Origin: Durusdinium trenchii
Lineage: Eukaryota > Sar > Dinophyceae > Suessiales > Symbiodiniaceae
Assembly (NCBI GenBank): GCA_963970005.1
Contig: CAXAMN010021762.1
Location: forward strand, 665,258 to 729,257
DNA: 64,000 nucleotides
Reading direction: 5' to 3'
The notes below the pieces were generated by a model that had not been told where the DNA came from, did no database searches, and was given only the letters and a program-made list of their open reading frames with translations. Below, piece by piece: positions 1-9,109 of the stretch (position 1 is the stretch's first letter; each line of letters starts with the position of its first letter). The position numbers and the translations under genes were made by a program.

Positions 1-470
1 GCGCGCGCGGCCGAAACCATCACGGAACCATATATATATAATAACTAGCAGGGCAGTTCCATGTCTTCCATGGTTTGTTCGTCCCAGCCAGCTGCGTGGA
101 TGGTTTCCGTTCGGGTACCCGTGAATCCATCCTCTAAAACATCGGCACCCAACTCATGCTGGAACTGCTGGGCATCACGACTCGAACCGTTCGCGTTCGG
201 ACGCTATGACCGGGGCGCCAGGCCTTACTAGTAACAAGAAGCACTCCACGGAAGGCGCTGGTAGAAAGAAGTCACGTGTTTGGTCACGTCGTTCTTCGGT
301 CCCCTCCAACGAAGCGAGGAGATGCGAGGAGAACATGGCGCGAAAGAACTTGAATGCGACATCTAAATCCCGACTCTAAGATCGTTATAGATCGTTCACC
401 ATGAATAGAATCAGTTCAATTCCAAGTTCCAACCAGTCTTTGACGATTCAAAGCTGGGTGAAGGGAACTC
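1..470. other. No gene recognised
   Basis: A GCGCGCG start, a short TATATATA run and a family L fragment (ACTAGTAACAAGAAGC near 228-243) are present. I see no open segment with codon-like bias. Confidence 0.4.
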
Positions 471-474
471 TTTT

Positions 475-612
475 GCACGTCTGACGGAGGCGGCTTCGGA
501 CGGCGACTTCGGCTGCCGCCACACCTGAGGTCCAGCTGAAAGCTCGGATTCTCTGGCCGCATGGAGCTCTCGATGCGACTGCTCTGCCTCGGAGCGACGA
601 AACCTCTCGACA
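475..612 (-). CDS. Candidate exon, unknown protein
   Basis: One minus frame stays open and is rich in G/C at third codon positions. It reads as a charged segment with VERFRRSEAEQ and later QPKSPSEAASVRR. It is separated from the next minus candidate exon by a decayed family B element (640-763), as if that element lay in an intron. No domain recognised. Splice sites are not certain. Confidence 0.35.
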
Positions 613-639
613 AACAGTTGACCCAAACACGACATACCA

Positions 640-763
640 AGTATACGGCATGACTCAAACACGACATACATGGGACTGTCATATATTAGTAATTACATTG
701 ACCCCCAAATAAAAGCACCTCTGGCCGGAACTCTCGGCAGTCCGGACTGGCAGTCCCAGACTG
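640..763. mobile_element. Family B MITE, decayed
   Basis: It contains the ATGGGACTG start motif and the inverted CAGTCCGGACTGGCAGTCCCAGAC end seen in better family B copies, with a GACCCCCAA core. The left end is degraded. Confidence 0.5.
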
Positions 764-774
764 TTGCGTCGTGT

Positions 775-995
775 GGTAAGGGAAAAGCACCACCTCCGAT
801 GCAGCAGTTCCAGCAGTTCGGGGAAGTCTGGTGTGCGTGCTCTCCTCCATCGGAAGGAGATGGAAGGTCAGGACGTCGGTGCCGTCACATGCCACGGACA
901 CATCCACGGCCGCCCTGTGGACGAGCCAAAGCCGGTCACCCGTCGACTGACGAAGAATCGAAAGCAGGAAGGCTTCGGAAGAAAAAGCACAAGAG
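775..995 (-). CDS. Candidate exon, unknown protein
   Basis: A long minus frame with strong third-position G/C bias reads through SSEAFLLSILRQ, LWLVHRAAVDVSV and LTFHLLPMEES, a mixed hydrophobic/charged sequence typical of folded protein. A family A fragment (about 1000-1076) lies directly upstream on this strand and a family B element directly downstream. The longer open frame running on to 1369 crosses these elements and is not trusted. No family recognised. Confidence 0.45.
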
Positions 996-1239
996 CTTCG
1001 GTACCTCCCCAGGTACGGTATGACTGGACCCTCTAAACCCACCCCAAACACCTTCTTAGAAGGTACTTGGAGCCCCAGTGCTGTTTCATGTCCCAAAAGA
1101 ACCCCTATTATAGACCTGGATCTTTGGGCTCGGCACTCCAGGTCCTTGGAAGATCGAGGTGAGAAGCTGGTATATATGTGGTCAGGACCTGGTGATCGCT
1201 GGTGTCGATTCTCAAAGTACCTGATGTCGTGCGCTACGT

Positions 1240-1600
1240 ACGCAGTCTCAAAGTCTTTGGCGTGTCCTTCTTGATCGAACTGGCCACCTTGTACACGTGG
1301 CTCATTGCAAACATTCCGGAGTTGGAAGCTTTGGCTGAACCTCTCCCAGACACTCCATGGGACTGGCATACTTACCGATCAGGCCAGGGGTGGTTTTTTT
1401 GGTCTTTCTGGGGCAGCAGTCCGGACTGGCAGTCCCATGGGTCGTGTCTGGGATCTGGCTCTTCCTCTTGGCTGTGGAGTGTGCACAGTGCCTGGCGGCC
1501 TTCGGTCTTTCGACCGCTCCAAAGGACCCAGTCGCCGTTTATCTCTCGTCACGTGGCGCCACCGATCAGAGCGCTGGCCAGGTCCGGCAGTTGGGATGAA
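1240..1600. CDS. Coding-like segments, strand ambiguous
   Basis: On the plus strand, 1240-1344 reads as a hydrophobic segment (VSFLIELATLYTWLIANIP) and 1453-1598 as another (IWLFLLAVECAQCLAAFG), suggesting a membrane protein split by the family B element at 1345-1452. The minus strand is also open over both parts (for example ERFSQSFQLRNVCNEP). GT/AG sites at the element edges are not evident, so I cannot decide strand or exon ends. Confidence 0.3.
1345..1452. mobile_element. Family B MITE
   Basis: Starts CCCAGACACTCCATGGGACTGG and ends CCATGGGTCGTGTCTGGG, a clear terminal inverted repeat, with a GGGGTGGTT core and a CAGTCCGGACTGGCAGTCCC inner arm. Confidence 0.75.
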
Positions 1601-1649
1601 CAGCATAATGCCAGGTATGGAAGATGACGATGCTGGGATCCAGGTATGA

Positions 1650-2235
1650 TCCATAGTTGGAAGATCCAGGGGGAGAATCCATCCCAATTCCGGAGACACG
1701 TCCCAACATGCTGAGTTCACATGCTGAGAGCGAGCATCAGCCTGCTGTCAGTCCTGCTATCACCCATCAAGGTCTTCCAATGTCTTCAGCCAGTACCACG
1801 GAGTTGGGGTGCTTTTGTTTCACACCCCTGACTACTTCAGGTGCGTATGTACCCTATAGGCCTAAAGGGCTCCAACTACATACCTCTGTTTCGAAGGTGG
1901 GACTGGGGAGGATTAGGGGGGGTCTAACATTGTCTAACTACCTTCTGAGGTGGGCCAGGAGCCCCCCCTGGGCCCTACATAGGGTATGGTCAGATCCTTC
2001 CAAAAACCACTCGGACTGGGAGAGACTCAAGCGGTGGTGGCTGGCGCGTTGGCTGGCGCCAGCACCGGAGACGGCTGAGCTCCACACTTCTCCAGGTTGG
2101 ACAGTTGAGTCTCGATCTTCTCGCCGAAGCTATCCAAGGACTTCTTCACTTCCTGGATCGTCCCACCCCCCGGAATCCACGGCAGTCTGTACCTCCGGAT
2201 CTGTGGTAGACAAATCGACAGTCTGCACCTGGTGA
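1650..2235. other. No gene recognised
   Basis: The stretch carries short palindromic fragments such as CCCTATAGGCCTAAAGGG (1851-1868) and a family-A-like CCTTCTGAGGTGGGCC. One plus frame of 192 codons is open, but its composition (proline, serine, tryptophan mix without pattern) does not convince me. Confidence 0.35.
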
Positions 2236-2238
2236 ACC

Positions 2239-2350
2239 ACCCTAAGGATCATTGGACCCTCCGAACTGGAGGGTGACCAGACCCTGCAGGTTCCGCAGGG
2301 GTTTGGACCCGAACCAAACCTTCACCGAACGGGTCGGGTCCTTCACCCCC
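2239..2350. mobile_element. Family D MITE
   Basis: Begins CCCTAAGGATCATTGGACCC and contains the paired CTCCGAACTGGAG and CTGCAGGTTCCGCAGGG hairpins and CCGAACCAAACCTTCACCGA, as in the other D copies. The right end is diverged. Confidence 0.7.
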
Positions 2351-2689
2351 TGGGATGTTCATCGTTGATCTTCCTGACCGTACTTGATGGTCCGGTCTCG
2401 TCACGAAACGACTGAGGAAGGGCCGTCGGCGCCGTCGTCCAAGATCACTTTCCTGGATCCCGAAGCTTCTTAGCCTGGTACCCCTGAAGAGTGATGATTA
2501 GACCTTCCGTCTGGGGGTACCAGGTATGTAGCCCTAGTCCCTAGGGATCCGTGGTCCTACCGAACCGAGACATGAGACCGGTGAGGGTGCCAGACACTGA
2601 GGACGTTTTCGATGCCAGCCCGGCGGGTCCGTCGTCCGTCCGCCATGGTCCGCCTGAACCCAGGTCCAAATCAGACGGCAAAACTGATT

Positions 2690-2804
2690 CCCTAGGGATC
2701 CTGTCGTACCTTCTCAGGTACGGTGATGTGTTCGACACCGCGACATGTAGGTGCCAGGAGGGTCCAGTCGTACCGAACCTGAGAAGGTACTTGGATCCCT
2801 AGGG
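2690..2804. mobile_element. Family A MITE, best-preserved copy
   Basis: Bounded by CCCTAGGGATCC and GGATCCCTAGGG. Inner arms GTCGTACCTTCTCAGGTACG and GTCGTACCGAACCTGAGAAG surround a spacer with GTGTTCGACACC and ATGTAGGTGCC. A loose copy of one end lies at 2539-2550. Confidence 0.85.
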
Positions 2805-2906
2805 ATTGAACAACAACAGCTACCAGCCCGACGATATACAAATCTCCGATGGCTGAAGGCGATCTAAAATGACCTCAAAGTCGCAGGTGGTGGCCTGTTG
2901 GAAGGT

Positions 2907-3010
2907 CCTAACTGGGTTCTTCAAAGTGACCGGTTAATTGATCTCCTGCTTTGAGGTCACCTGAGCTAGACATTGGGTCACTTATATAGAACCCTCAAAA
3001 GGTCACGAAG
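2907..3010. mobile_element. Family G element, diverged
   Basis: Has GGTTCTTCAAAGTGACCGG at the left and ACCCTCAAAAGGTCACGAAG at the right with inner GGTCACCTGAGC, matching the ends of family G copies at 15.6 and 20.9 kb. Confidence 0.5.
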
Positions 3011-3020
3011 CTAGACATAA

Positions 3021-3124
3021 CCCAGACACTCCATGGGACTGCCATAGGACTGCCGATCAGTTGGGGTGGTTGACTGGGGGGGTCAACGGGGCGGCATATA
3101 TTAGTCCCATTGGTCGTGTCTGGG
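3021..3124. mobile_element. Family B MITE
   Basis: CCCAGACACTCCATGGGACT at the left, CATTGGTCGTGTCTGGG at the right, GGGGTGGTT core. Directly followed by GTAAGTA, a strong 5' splice-site-like hexamer, also present after the copy at 25079-25203. Confidence 0.75.
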
Positions 3125-3134
3125 TAAGTACTCC

Positions 3135-3300
3135 CTTCAGATTGGGATCTTTGGGCTCCTCCAGGACTTCCCCAACGTCCCTCGTTGGCTTCGTCGATCC
3201 TCGCCCGGCCTCATCCAGAGCTGCCTCTGAGAGGCGGAGGATCGCATGTTCCAGGCGCTTGCAGGTCTCCTGGACCAGGATGGACCAAGGACGACCCGAC
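3135..3300 (-). CDS. Candidate exon, helical segment
   Basis: The minus strand reads as a convincing amphipathic helix (VQETCKRLEHAILRLSEAAL) followed by DVGEVLEEPKDPNLKG. The plus strand over the same bases gives an arginine/serine mix and is rejected. A related fragment of the same exon (ACGAGGGACGTTGG ... AGCCCAAAGATC) occurs at 25280-25330 with a broken frame and an inserted family E element, so part of this gene has been duplicated. No domain recognised. Confidence 0.5.
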
Positions 3301-3609
3301 GCGAGAACCAAACGACCCAAACGACCTAGTACGACCCGTAAGAGGGGCCGTGCCCGGTCATCTGAACGGGTCTTCCGGGTCGACGGGGGTTCTCACCCAA
3401 TCCGGTTTTGGTTCGGGACCGGGAAAGGGCTGTTTTACACGGAGCGTGAACGGATGCGTTTGATTTTAAATTAAATTATAATATAGCTTTAATTGTTGTT
3501 ACTACTAGTAAGGCACTTGTTACTACAAGCGATGCACTTGTTACTACTAGCGTGGCACTTGACGTCTTCGGACCCCCGAAGTCTTGAAGGATGTCTAAAA
3601 CTAGCCCCT

Positions 3610-3699
3610 TACCAGCACCCGACTCTACAGGTCTCCGACATGGAGGCGACCTTGCTGACTTCAAAGTCGCAGGTGGTGACCTGTGAAGTCGGGTCCTGG
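3610..3699. mobile_element. Family C MITE
   Basis: TACCAGCACCCGACTCTACA at the left, with CATGGAGGC and CTTCAAAGTCGCAGGTGG inside and GGGTCCTGGGA at the right. The interior is nearly identical over about 65 bp to the copy at 39153-39242, which suggests recent movement or exchange. Confidence 0.75.
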
Positions 3700-4720
3700 G
3701 ATAGGTTACAAGGGGTGTCCATTAACCACCCTTGGCACCGAGGGGCCCTGGCTTGGAGTTTTCAGACACATTCCAACCGAGGGCCATCAGACATAGGACC
3801 AAAGACGCTGCATCATCCGAATCAGAAGCGGCTCAGTGAGGAGGGTGCTCTTTCTGGTCCACCTAAAACGAGCCTGATCCGCCCTGGGGCCTTTGGGTTT
3901 TCACTTTTTGGGGGGGGGCAAAGTGACACTCTTCGTCGTCGTGCAGAAAAAGAAACAGCATGCCAGACCAGTGTTTTGCCCATGTAATATCTAAGAGTAA
4001 TTAGATGGCGTGCGCATTGTTTGTGCCAACAAACATGCATGAAAAGCAGCTTCACATCTTTTCTTCTTGATGGACATGCCAGAAAGCACCTGGTTCTTCT
4101 TCTGCAAAGAGTGCACCGAGGACAGCTGCTCTCCTCATGTTTGGCGTCTGTGCAACACATCAGGAATGCGACATGTCCACACTCAAGCACGCAAGATCAA
4201 GAGCTTCAAAGAAGCATGCAAGATCAACCTTCACAATAAGTGATCAATTCACAGAATCATCGTTGCGTGTCCTAAAGTCCGTGCCACCAGTTGCCAGGCT
4301 TCCGAAATGCCCTGAACATCCTGGCACACGCGGCATGAACTCTTCGAGGAATCATGTGGTTCTTAAGAATCCACTGATCGGTAGAAAGGAAGACATCCTT
4401 GCAACAGGGCACACCCTGGGTGTGAAAAAAGGTTAAACCCTGGTCCCTGGTTTCAACATTCTTCCATGATAGACCATGAACATGTGCTTCAACATTCTCG
4501 TCACAGGTTCCACATCTCTCACGCGGGACAAGTTCAACGGCCCGATCAAATGCCTCCCCTTAGAATCAGGGGTCGAATCCTCCATAGCAAGGCCATGAGG
4601 TCCAAAAACACTCTGGACAATGGTCTTGGAGGTGAAAGTAGACCGAAGAAAGGTCTGAGCTCAAGCATGTGTGATTGTTCATGTGATTTCGGATGGTCCG
4701 ATGATGTTCCTGGACCCTTC
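3700..4720. other. No clear gene
   Basis: Short open segments exist on both strands (for example minus-strand 3822-4190, cysteine- and arginine-rich around CPRCTLCRRRTRC), but no splice sites or family support any of them. A GGGGGGGG run lies at 3911-3918. Confidence 0.35.
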
Positions 4721-4837
4721 GTAGGGATCCAGTCGTACCTTCTCAGGTACGGTGATGTGTTCGACACACCTATGTAGGTGCCAGGATGGTCCAGTCGTAC
4801 CGAACCTGAGAAGGTACGAAAACGGATCCCTATAGGG
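4721..4837. mobile_element. Family A MITE
   Basis: Left end GTAGGGATCCAGTCGTACC, right end ACGGATCCCTATAGGG, with the CAGGTACGGTGATGTGTTCG core. Confidence 0.75.
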
Positions 4838-5176
4838 AATAAGAAATCCCCTGGGGGTCCCTCAAAACCCGTTGGGTGGCGCCCGCCCATGGATCCTGTA
4901 GGCCGGATCCTTTCAGCACCCAACAGCCGCTGTCCAGCGGGGGGGGGAGATGCCCGAGTAGCCTCCCCTGTGCGCCCATTGGTCGATGAAGAGGAACGGA
5001 CTGATCTTCACACAGATCTTCACCCACCTCCAATCCCAGCTAAACCGCCATCACCGCTTTCACAAGTCCTCAAAGCGTATCCGGCAATCGAAGAGTTGAT
5101 TGGCCTCTTGCTCACCTTTACAAGTCCGGCCGCCGGCACGTGGCCGCCTCCTCCCGTCCTTTCGTCTCTTGCTCAC

Positions 5177-5236
5177 CTTTCGTCGTGAACCCGCAGCCTG
5201 TCGGTGCTCCACGTTCCTCTGCAGGTTGGCTTGAGC
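5177..5236 (-). CDS. Candidate 60-bp exon, unknown protein
   Basis: Bounded by AG (GCTAAG) and a good 5' splice site GTGAGC. The 60 bases encode AQANLQRNVEHRQAAGSRRK, a polar helical segment, in a frame of exactly 20 codons. Upstream on the minus strand the two copies of GCCGAGCTTCGG near 5280-5310 look like a small coding repeat in another exon. Function unknown. Confidence 0.45.
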
Positions 5237-5634
5237 CTTAGCAGTCGGTCTGTGCTCGGCTCCGCTCCCCTCGGACCCGAAGCTCGGCCTCGTCGGACCG
5301 AAGCTCGGCCCGACGTCGAAGGGTTCTGGCGACCGATACGGTATCCCGACTCGAACGGAGTGTTTGGACGCATCGCGACCGGGGCTCCTGGCCTACTGGG
5401 AAGAAGAAGCCAGGGGTGGTTGAAAAGGAGTCAATGCAAGGGATCATACATCTTGGAGTATTTGGGTATCTTGCTCACTTATCTTCGACAAAAACTTTTC
5501 TAGACCTACGGTTGGGAAGAGCGGTAGTGTAGCTACGCGTTGGCTTGCAGTATGAAGCCTATCACTTGAGCGATCCTGGGCAAATCCCAAAGATTTCCTT
5601 TGAATATTCGGATCGTTCCTGCAAATACATATAC

Positions 5635-5735
5635 CTTAGGGATCCAAATACCTTTTCAGAAGGTGATGGGAGACATTTTTACATAGGCATGGAGGGTCCA
5701 GTCGTACCTTCTCTGTGAAGGTACGTGGATCCCTA
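5635..5735. mobile_element. Family A MITE, diverged
   Basis: TTAGGGATCCAAATACC at the left and GTACGTGGATCCCTAA at the right, with GGGTCCAGTCGTACCTTCTC inside. Confidence 0.6.
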
Positions 5736-6492
5736 ATGCTATAGGGAAGGTGATCTTCTGCCAAATGGGGTCTGACTTGGGTGGTGTAGAAATTTGCTTC
5801 TGCCACTTCCACCACCATCTGTCAGATGGTCAAAGTCCATCATATTCATCTGCGTTGCGCACGACAACTGAATGCCATATCTAAATGTCATAGGACCTAG
5901 GAGTCTAGCTCCGTAATTGAACAGCATCTGAAAACTCATGAATGAACCCCACACCAGCAGTTCCAAAGGGATGATTGATTAGCCAGTAGTGATTCTGGGC
6001 GGCCCTCTAAGTTAAGCACCTTTTTCCTCCTGCTGGCGTCTGAACCAAATAATGTCCGTATCTGTCCGTACTTGGGAATTGTAGAGGGGTTTTGGTACCA
6101 TTTGCGTGTGGGTTGTACATACACTTGAGGGTATCCCCTCGATCTGTTTATCAACCAACCCACAGTAAAAAGGCAATCTCTGGTCTGAACATCATTGTGA
6201 GCCTTGAGGTCCCTCCGACGCACTGCCGACATCCGCCACCTGCTTCGCCAGCAGATCCTCCAGCTGCTTAGTCTGCCTGGCGATGGGAGGTTTTCCAGGC
6301 CGGCGATGCGAAGTGATGACGGACCCATTCGAATCGGATTGATAACTCCTTTACCATCCTGTTCGAAACAATCCATGTATGAAAATACATTATACATGGA
6401 CCGCATGAACCCTTGATTCAAACAATACTGACCCCAATGTATACTACACAGGCAAATATGATGATGGATTGATGATGGATGAGTATAATACC

Positions 6493-6574
6493 CGTACTCC
6501 ATGGGACTGCCATATATGCTTATACATTGACCCCATTTGACCCCCCTGGTCAACCACCCCAACTGTCCCAGACG
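6493..6574. mobile_element. Family B MITE, partial
   Basis: CTCCATGGGACTGCCATATATG at the left and GGTCAACCACCCCAACTGTC before CCCAGACGG at the right. One inner arm is missing. Confidence 0.5.
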
Positions 6575-6577
6575 GAC

Positions 6578-6965
6578 GTGTTCTCCCAGCCTCTCCAGCT
6601 CCACCCGCAAAGCGAGCCTCGGTGAACCACGTGGACGTGCCGCGGACGTGCCGCAGGCGAAGGCCGATAACCCGGAGCGATCCTCCGCGACCTAGACCCT
6701 CCTCACGGTACCTGAGAAAATGGGATGTGACCCAAACTAAAATATCATCTATACCAATTGGTGGTAAGGGGTGTCTGTTAACCACCCCTTAGGGTTCAAA
6801 CAGCACCCCTTGGGGTCTCCTGGTACCCATTTTCTGGGGTAACTTTGAGACACCAGGTACCTAGCGAAAGCCACTACGCCAGTCATGAGTTGGGTGCTTT
6901 GCCTCGTCCCATCCGTCGAACGCATCGGCACTCCGACTCCCCTCCGTTCGTTGGGCACCCCGTGA
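6578..6965 (+). CDS. Two-exon plus-strand gene fragment with an introner
   Basis: Exon 6578-6707 is proline/arginine-rich (SVNHVDVPRTCRRRRP) and ends at CACG|GTACCTGAG. Exon 6857-6965 starts after TTTGAGACACCAG and continues in phase (codon split CG+G) as RYLAKATTPVMSWVLCLVP, then a stop at 6963-6965. Third positions of both parts are G/C-rich and the frame holds exactly across the removed family N element, which is the main support. Product unknown. The first exon's left limit is uncertain because a family B half-element abuts it. Confidence 0.5.
6708..6856 (+). mobile_element. Introner (family N) filling an intron
   Basis: Begins at the donor GTACCTGAGAAAATGGG and ends CCCATTTTCTGGGG ... 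CTTTGAGACACCAG at the acceptor. The inner arms ACCTGAGAAAATGGG and CCCATTTTCTGGGGTA are inverted repeats. A second hairpin (GGGTGTCTGTTAACCACCCC) sits inside. Confidence 0.6.
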
Positions 6966-7330
6966 CTCCTGCCTGGGAAGCCAAACAACCAGAAACAAAT
7001 GGATCTTTCCCCAATCAGCCACTTCCGTAAAGGATTTCAATTGCCATATATTGGAACATCATTTAGTTTCTGGTTGTTTGGGTTTCCAGGTGGTAGTTCC
7101 CCGAAGGGTCCAGGACCATCCGAGCAGCTCGGATGTCCTGCTTTGACCATTCTCTGGTTTCGTACGAACGAAAACCTCCGTTCGACCATCCGAGCAACGG
7201 AGGTACCTGGACCCTTAGGGAAATGTGACTCCTGCCTGAAATCAATGGTTGTTCCAATATGGCTTGCTTGAAATCCTTTACATGGGAAATGGTTGTTTGG
7301 GGTTCCAGGTGGTAGTTCGGGTCATGACCC
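6966..7330. mobile_element. Palindromic element with a nested family E copy
   Basis: TGACTCCTGCCTGGGAAGCC at the left and GTGACTCCTGCCTG again near 7225, with GGTTGTTTGGGTTCCAGGTGGTAGTTC repeated at about 7070-7099 and 7290-7320 and inverted AAAGGATTTCAA / GAAATCCTTTAC arms. The outer element is split by the family E copy at 7099-7220. Confidence 0.5.
7099..7220. mobile_element. Family E MITE, nested
   Basis: CCCGAAGGGTCCAGGACCATC at the left and GTACCTGGACCCTTAGGG at the right, with CGGATG and CCTCCGTTCGACCATCCGAG arms inside. Confidence 0.7.
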
Positions 7331-7762
7331 ATCCTCGAAGCTACGAACCTTCGTCGCCGAGGCCGTCGCCGTTGACAGCTTCGGACGGTCGCGTCGTGGC
7401 TTCGGGTGGTGGTCCAGTTGCGTCACTCTGAACATCTCTGAACATGCGAGGCATGGGTGTCACGGCAGGGTGAAATCATCTCAAAGGACCTATTTGGAAC
7501 TCCATGTGGAGACTCAAAGGACAACTGCTTCCCCCTCAGCCAACAATCACACCAACAATCACACCCGGCACGTAGTGCACAAGTCTCTGCAAGTCATGGC
7601 CATGTTTGTTGACCTCGCGCTGGACAGGACAACTCGAGACCTCAAGACGTACCTCGAGACCTCTCGCTGTCGATGAGACGCTGAAACTGCATGACGCTGT
7701 CTGTGGGCAGCGCACCCATCTCCTGAGAAAGCCGGGGCCAGGCACTGGAAACACCCTTTTAA

Positions 7763-7991
7763 AAGGGATCCGCTGTCATACCAAACCTCAGGTATGCTGA
7801 AGAAGGAGACACCATATAATATATGATATGATATATATACCAGCACCCTCCAACAGGTCTCCGACATGGAGGCTCTTGTAGACATAAAAGTTGCAGGTGG
7901 TGACCTGTTGGAGGGTCCTGGTATATAATGCAGGTGCCGTTGTCGGGTCCAGTCGTACTGAACCTGAGAAGGTACGACTGGATCCCGAGGG
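7763..7991. mobile_element. Family A MITE split by a family C MITE
   Basis: AAGGGATCCGCTGTCATACC at the left; after the family C insertion the element resumes with GTCGGGTCCAGTCGTACTG and ends CGACTGGATCCCGAGGG. Confidence 0.65.
7839..7922. mobile_element. Family C MITE nested in family A
   Basis: TACCAGCACCCTCCAACAGG to CCTGTTGGAGGGTCCTGGTA, a clean terminal inverted repeat, with CATGGAGGC and GCAGGTGGTGACC inside. The nesting order shows that C was active after this A copy landed. Confidence 0.8.
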
Positions 7992-8865
7992 ACAAGGATT
8001 GAAAAATATCTTCTGAGTCAGACATGTGAAAATTCTTCAAACATTGATCAGTCACGACAGTGGCCGGAAACACATCAGACCCTTTCAGGACCTGCAACGT
8101 TCAACCTTTTTCAGGACCTGCAAGGTTCAACCAGCGCAACAATACATGTAGTGTTAGTTTCTATAGAATCAATGACATCACTATCAACAGCTCTTTGGAC
8201 TGTTCTCATTGATTGGAATTTATATCAGAAATAGCCCAGAAGGAAGGTATGCCATGAATTTGGATCTTGATCCTATTGATCGGGCAGTGTGGGCTCAGCT
8301 CTCTACTTTGTCTGACCAAACCAAACTTACTAAACCTATCTAAACCTTTTAATGGTTGTGTACTCTTGTCAGTACAGTTTTCCGCGTTACCTGTTTGGTT
8401 CCAGGTCAGAGTTGGGGTGTTTGAGTTTGACTCTCCTTTCTCTAGAACACATGTGCCTGCCGGGTACGTCTGTCAAGAGAGCCTTCAATCCAGTGAGCCG
8501 GCCTGTCATAGACCGCGGAAACCTCAATGCTAGCCCTTGGAGTTGTCAATATCCAGACGCTCCGTTCACAGCCCTCAATCCCTCAAAACCGTAGGGATTG
8601 GTTCGAAACCCCAGACCCCGAATACCCGAGGATTCGGGTCCAACCCCTGCATAGGTTCGGGTCCAGGAGCGTCTGGGTATGGACGAGCCACTCCGACTTA
8701 GTTCCACAGGAGAAAAGGAACCCAACGACCTTGGTCTCATCTGAACCAGGGACGATCAAGTGGAACAAATTGTTTTGGGTCACTGTATTGTATTCCCTGA
8801 TTACAGTGGCCTATCAGCCTGACTATCTTATCACTTACTTATCTGACCATAGAACATATCTGATA

Positions 8866-8942
8866 CGATGGCCTCCAACCTAGTAGCAATGGCCTCCAAC
8901 CTAGTAGCGACAGTATTTCCTGCAATGGCCTCCAACCTCGAA
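8866..8942. repeat. Family K 21-bp repeat, about three units
   Basis: Units of ATGGCCTCCAACCTAGTAGC in the minus-strand sense of the family. Directly abuts a minus-strand coding-like segment, so the repeat may begin an intron there. Confidence 0.7.
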
Positions 8943-9105
8943 CGGACCAACAATCCCGATGTCCGAATCCTCTCCCGATTTCCGGCCTTGTTGCTCCTCT
9001 CCGCCACGCTGGAGCCGGTGCGCCGCAGCGTGCTTCCCAGGACGTCCATGGCCGATCGCGGCAAACCGCCGATCGGGCGCCCGTAGAGGCCACGGGTGGT
9101 CGTGG
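8943..9105 (-). CDS. Candidate exon, unknown protein
   Basis: The minus frame reads GLYGRPIGGLPRSAMDVLG, then STLRRTGSSVAERSNKAG and RIRTSGLLVRS, with high third-position G/C. It ends at GTTCGAG|GTTGGAGG, where the family K repeat starts and supplies the GT. No family recognised; the plus strand is open but arginine/serine-rich. Confidence 0.4.
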
Positions 9106-9109
9106 GTCG

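Noticed and set aside
686-1369. A 227-codon minus-strand frame
   Set aside because: It crosses a family A fragment and family B edges; only 775-995 has convincing codon bias.
3119-3131. GTAAGTA after family B as a plus-strand donor
   Set aside because: The convincing coding sequence beside it is on the minus strand, so the plus-strand site is probably unused here, although its recurrence at 25203 is noted.
8596-8616. A tRNA-like GGTTCGAAACCCC
   Set aside because: No acceptor, D or anticodon stems can be built around it.
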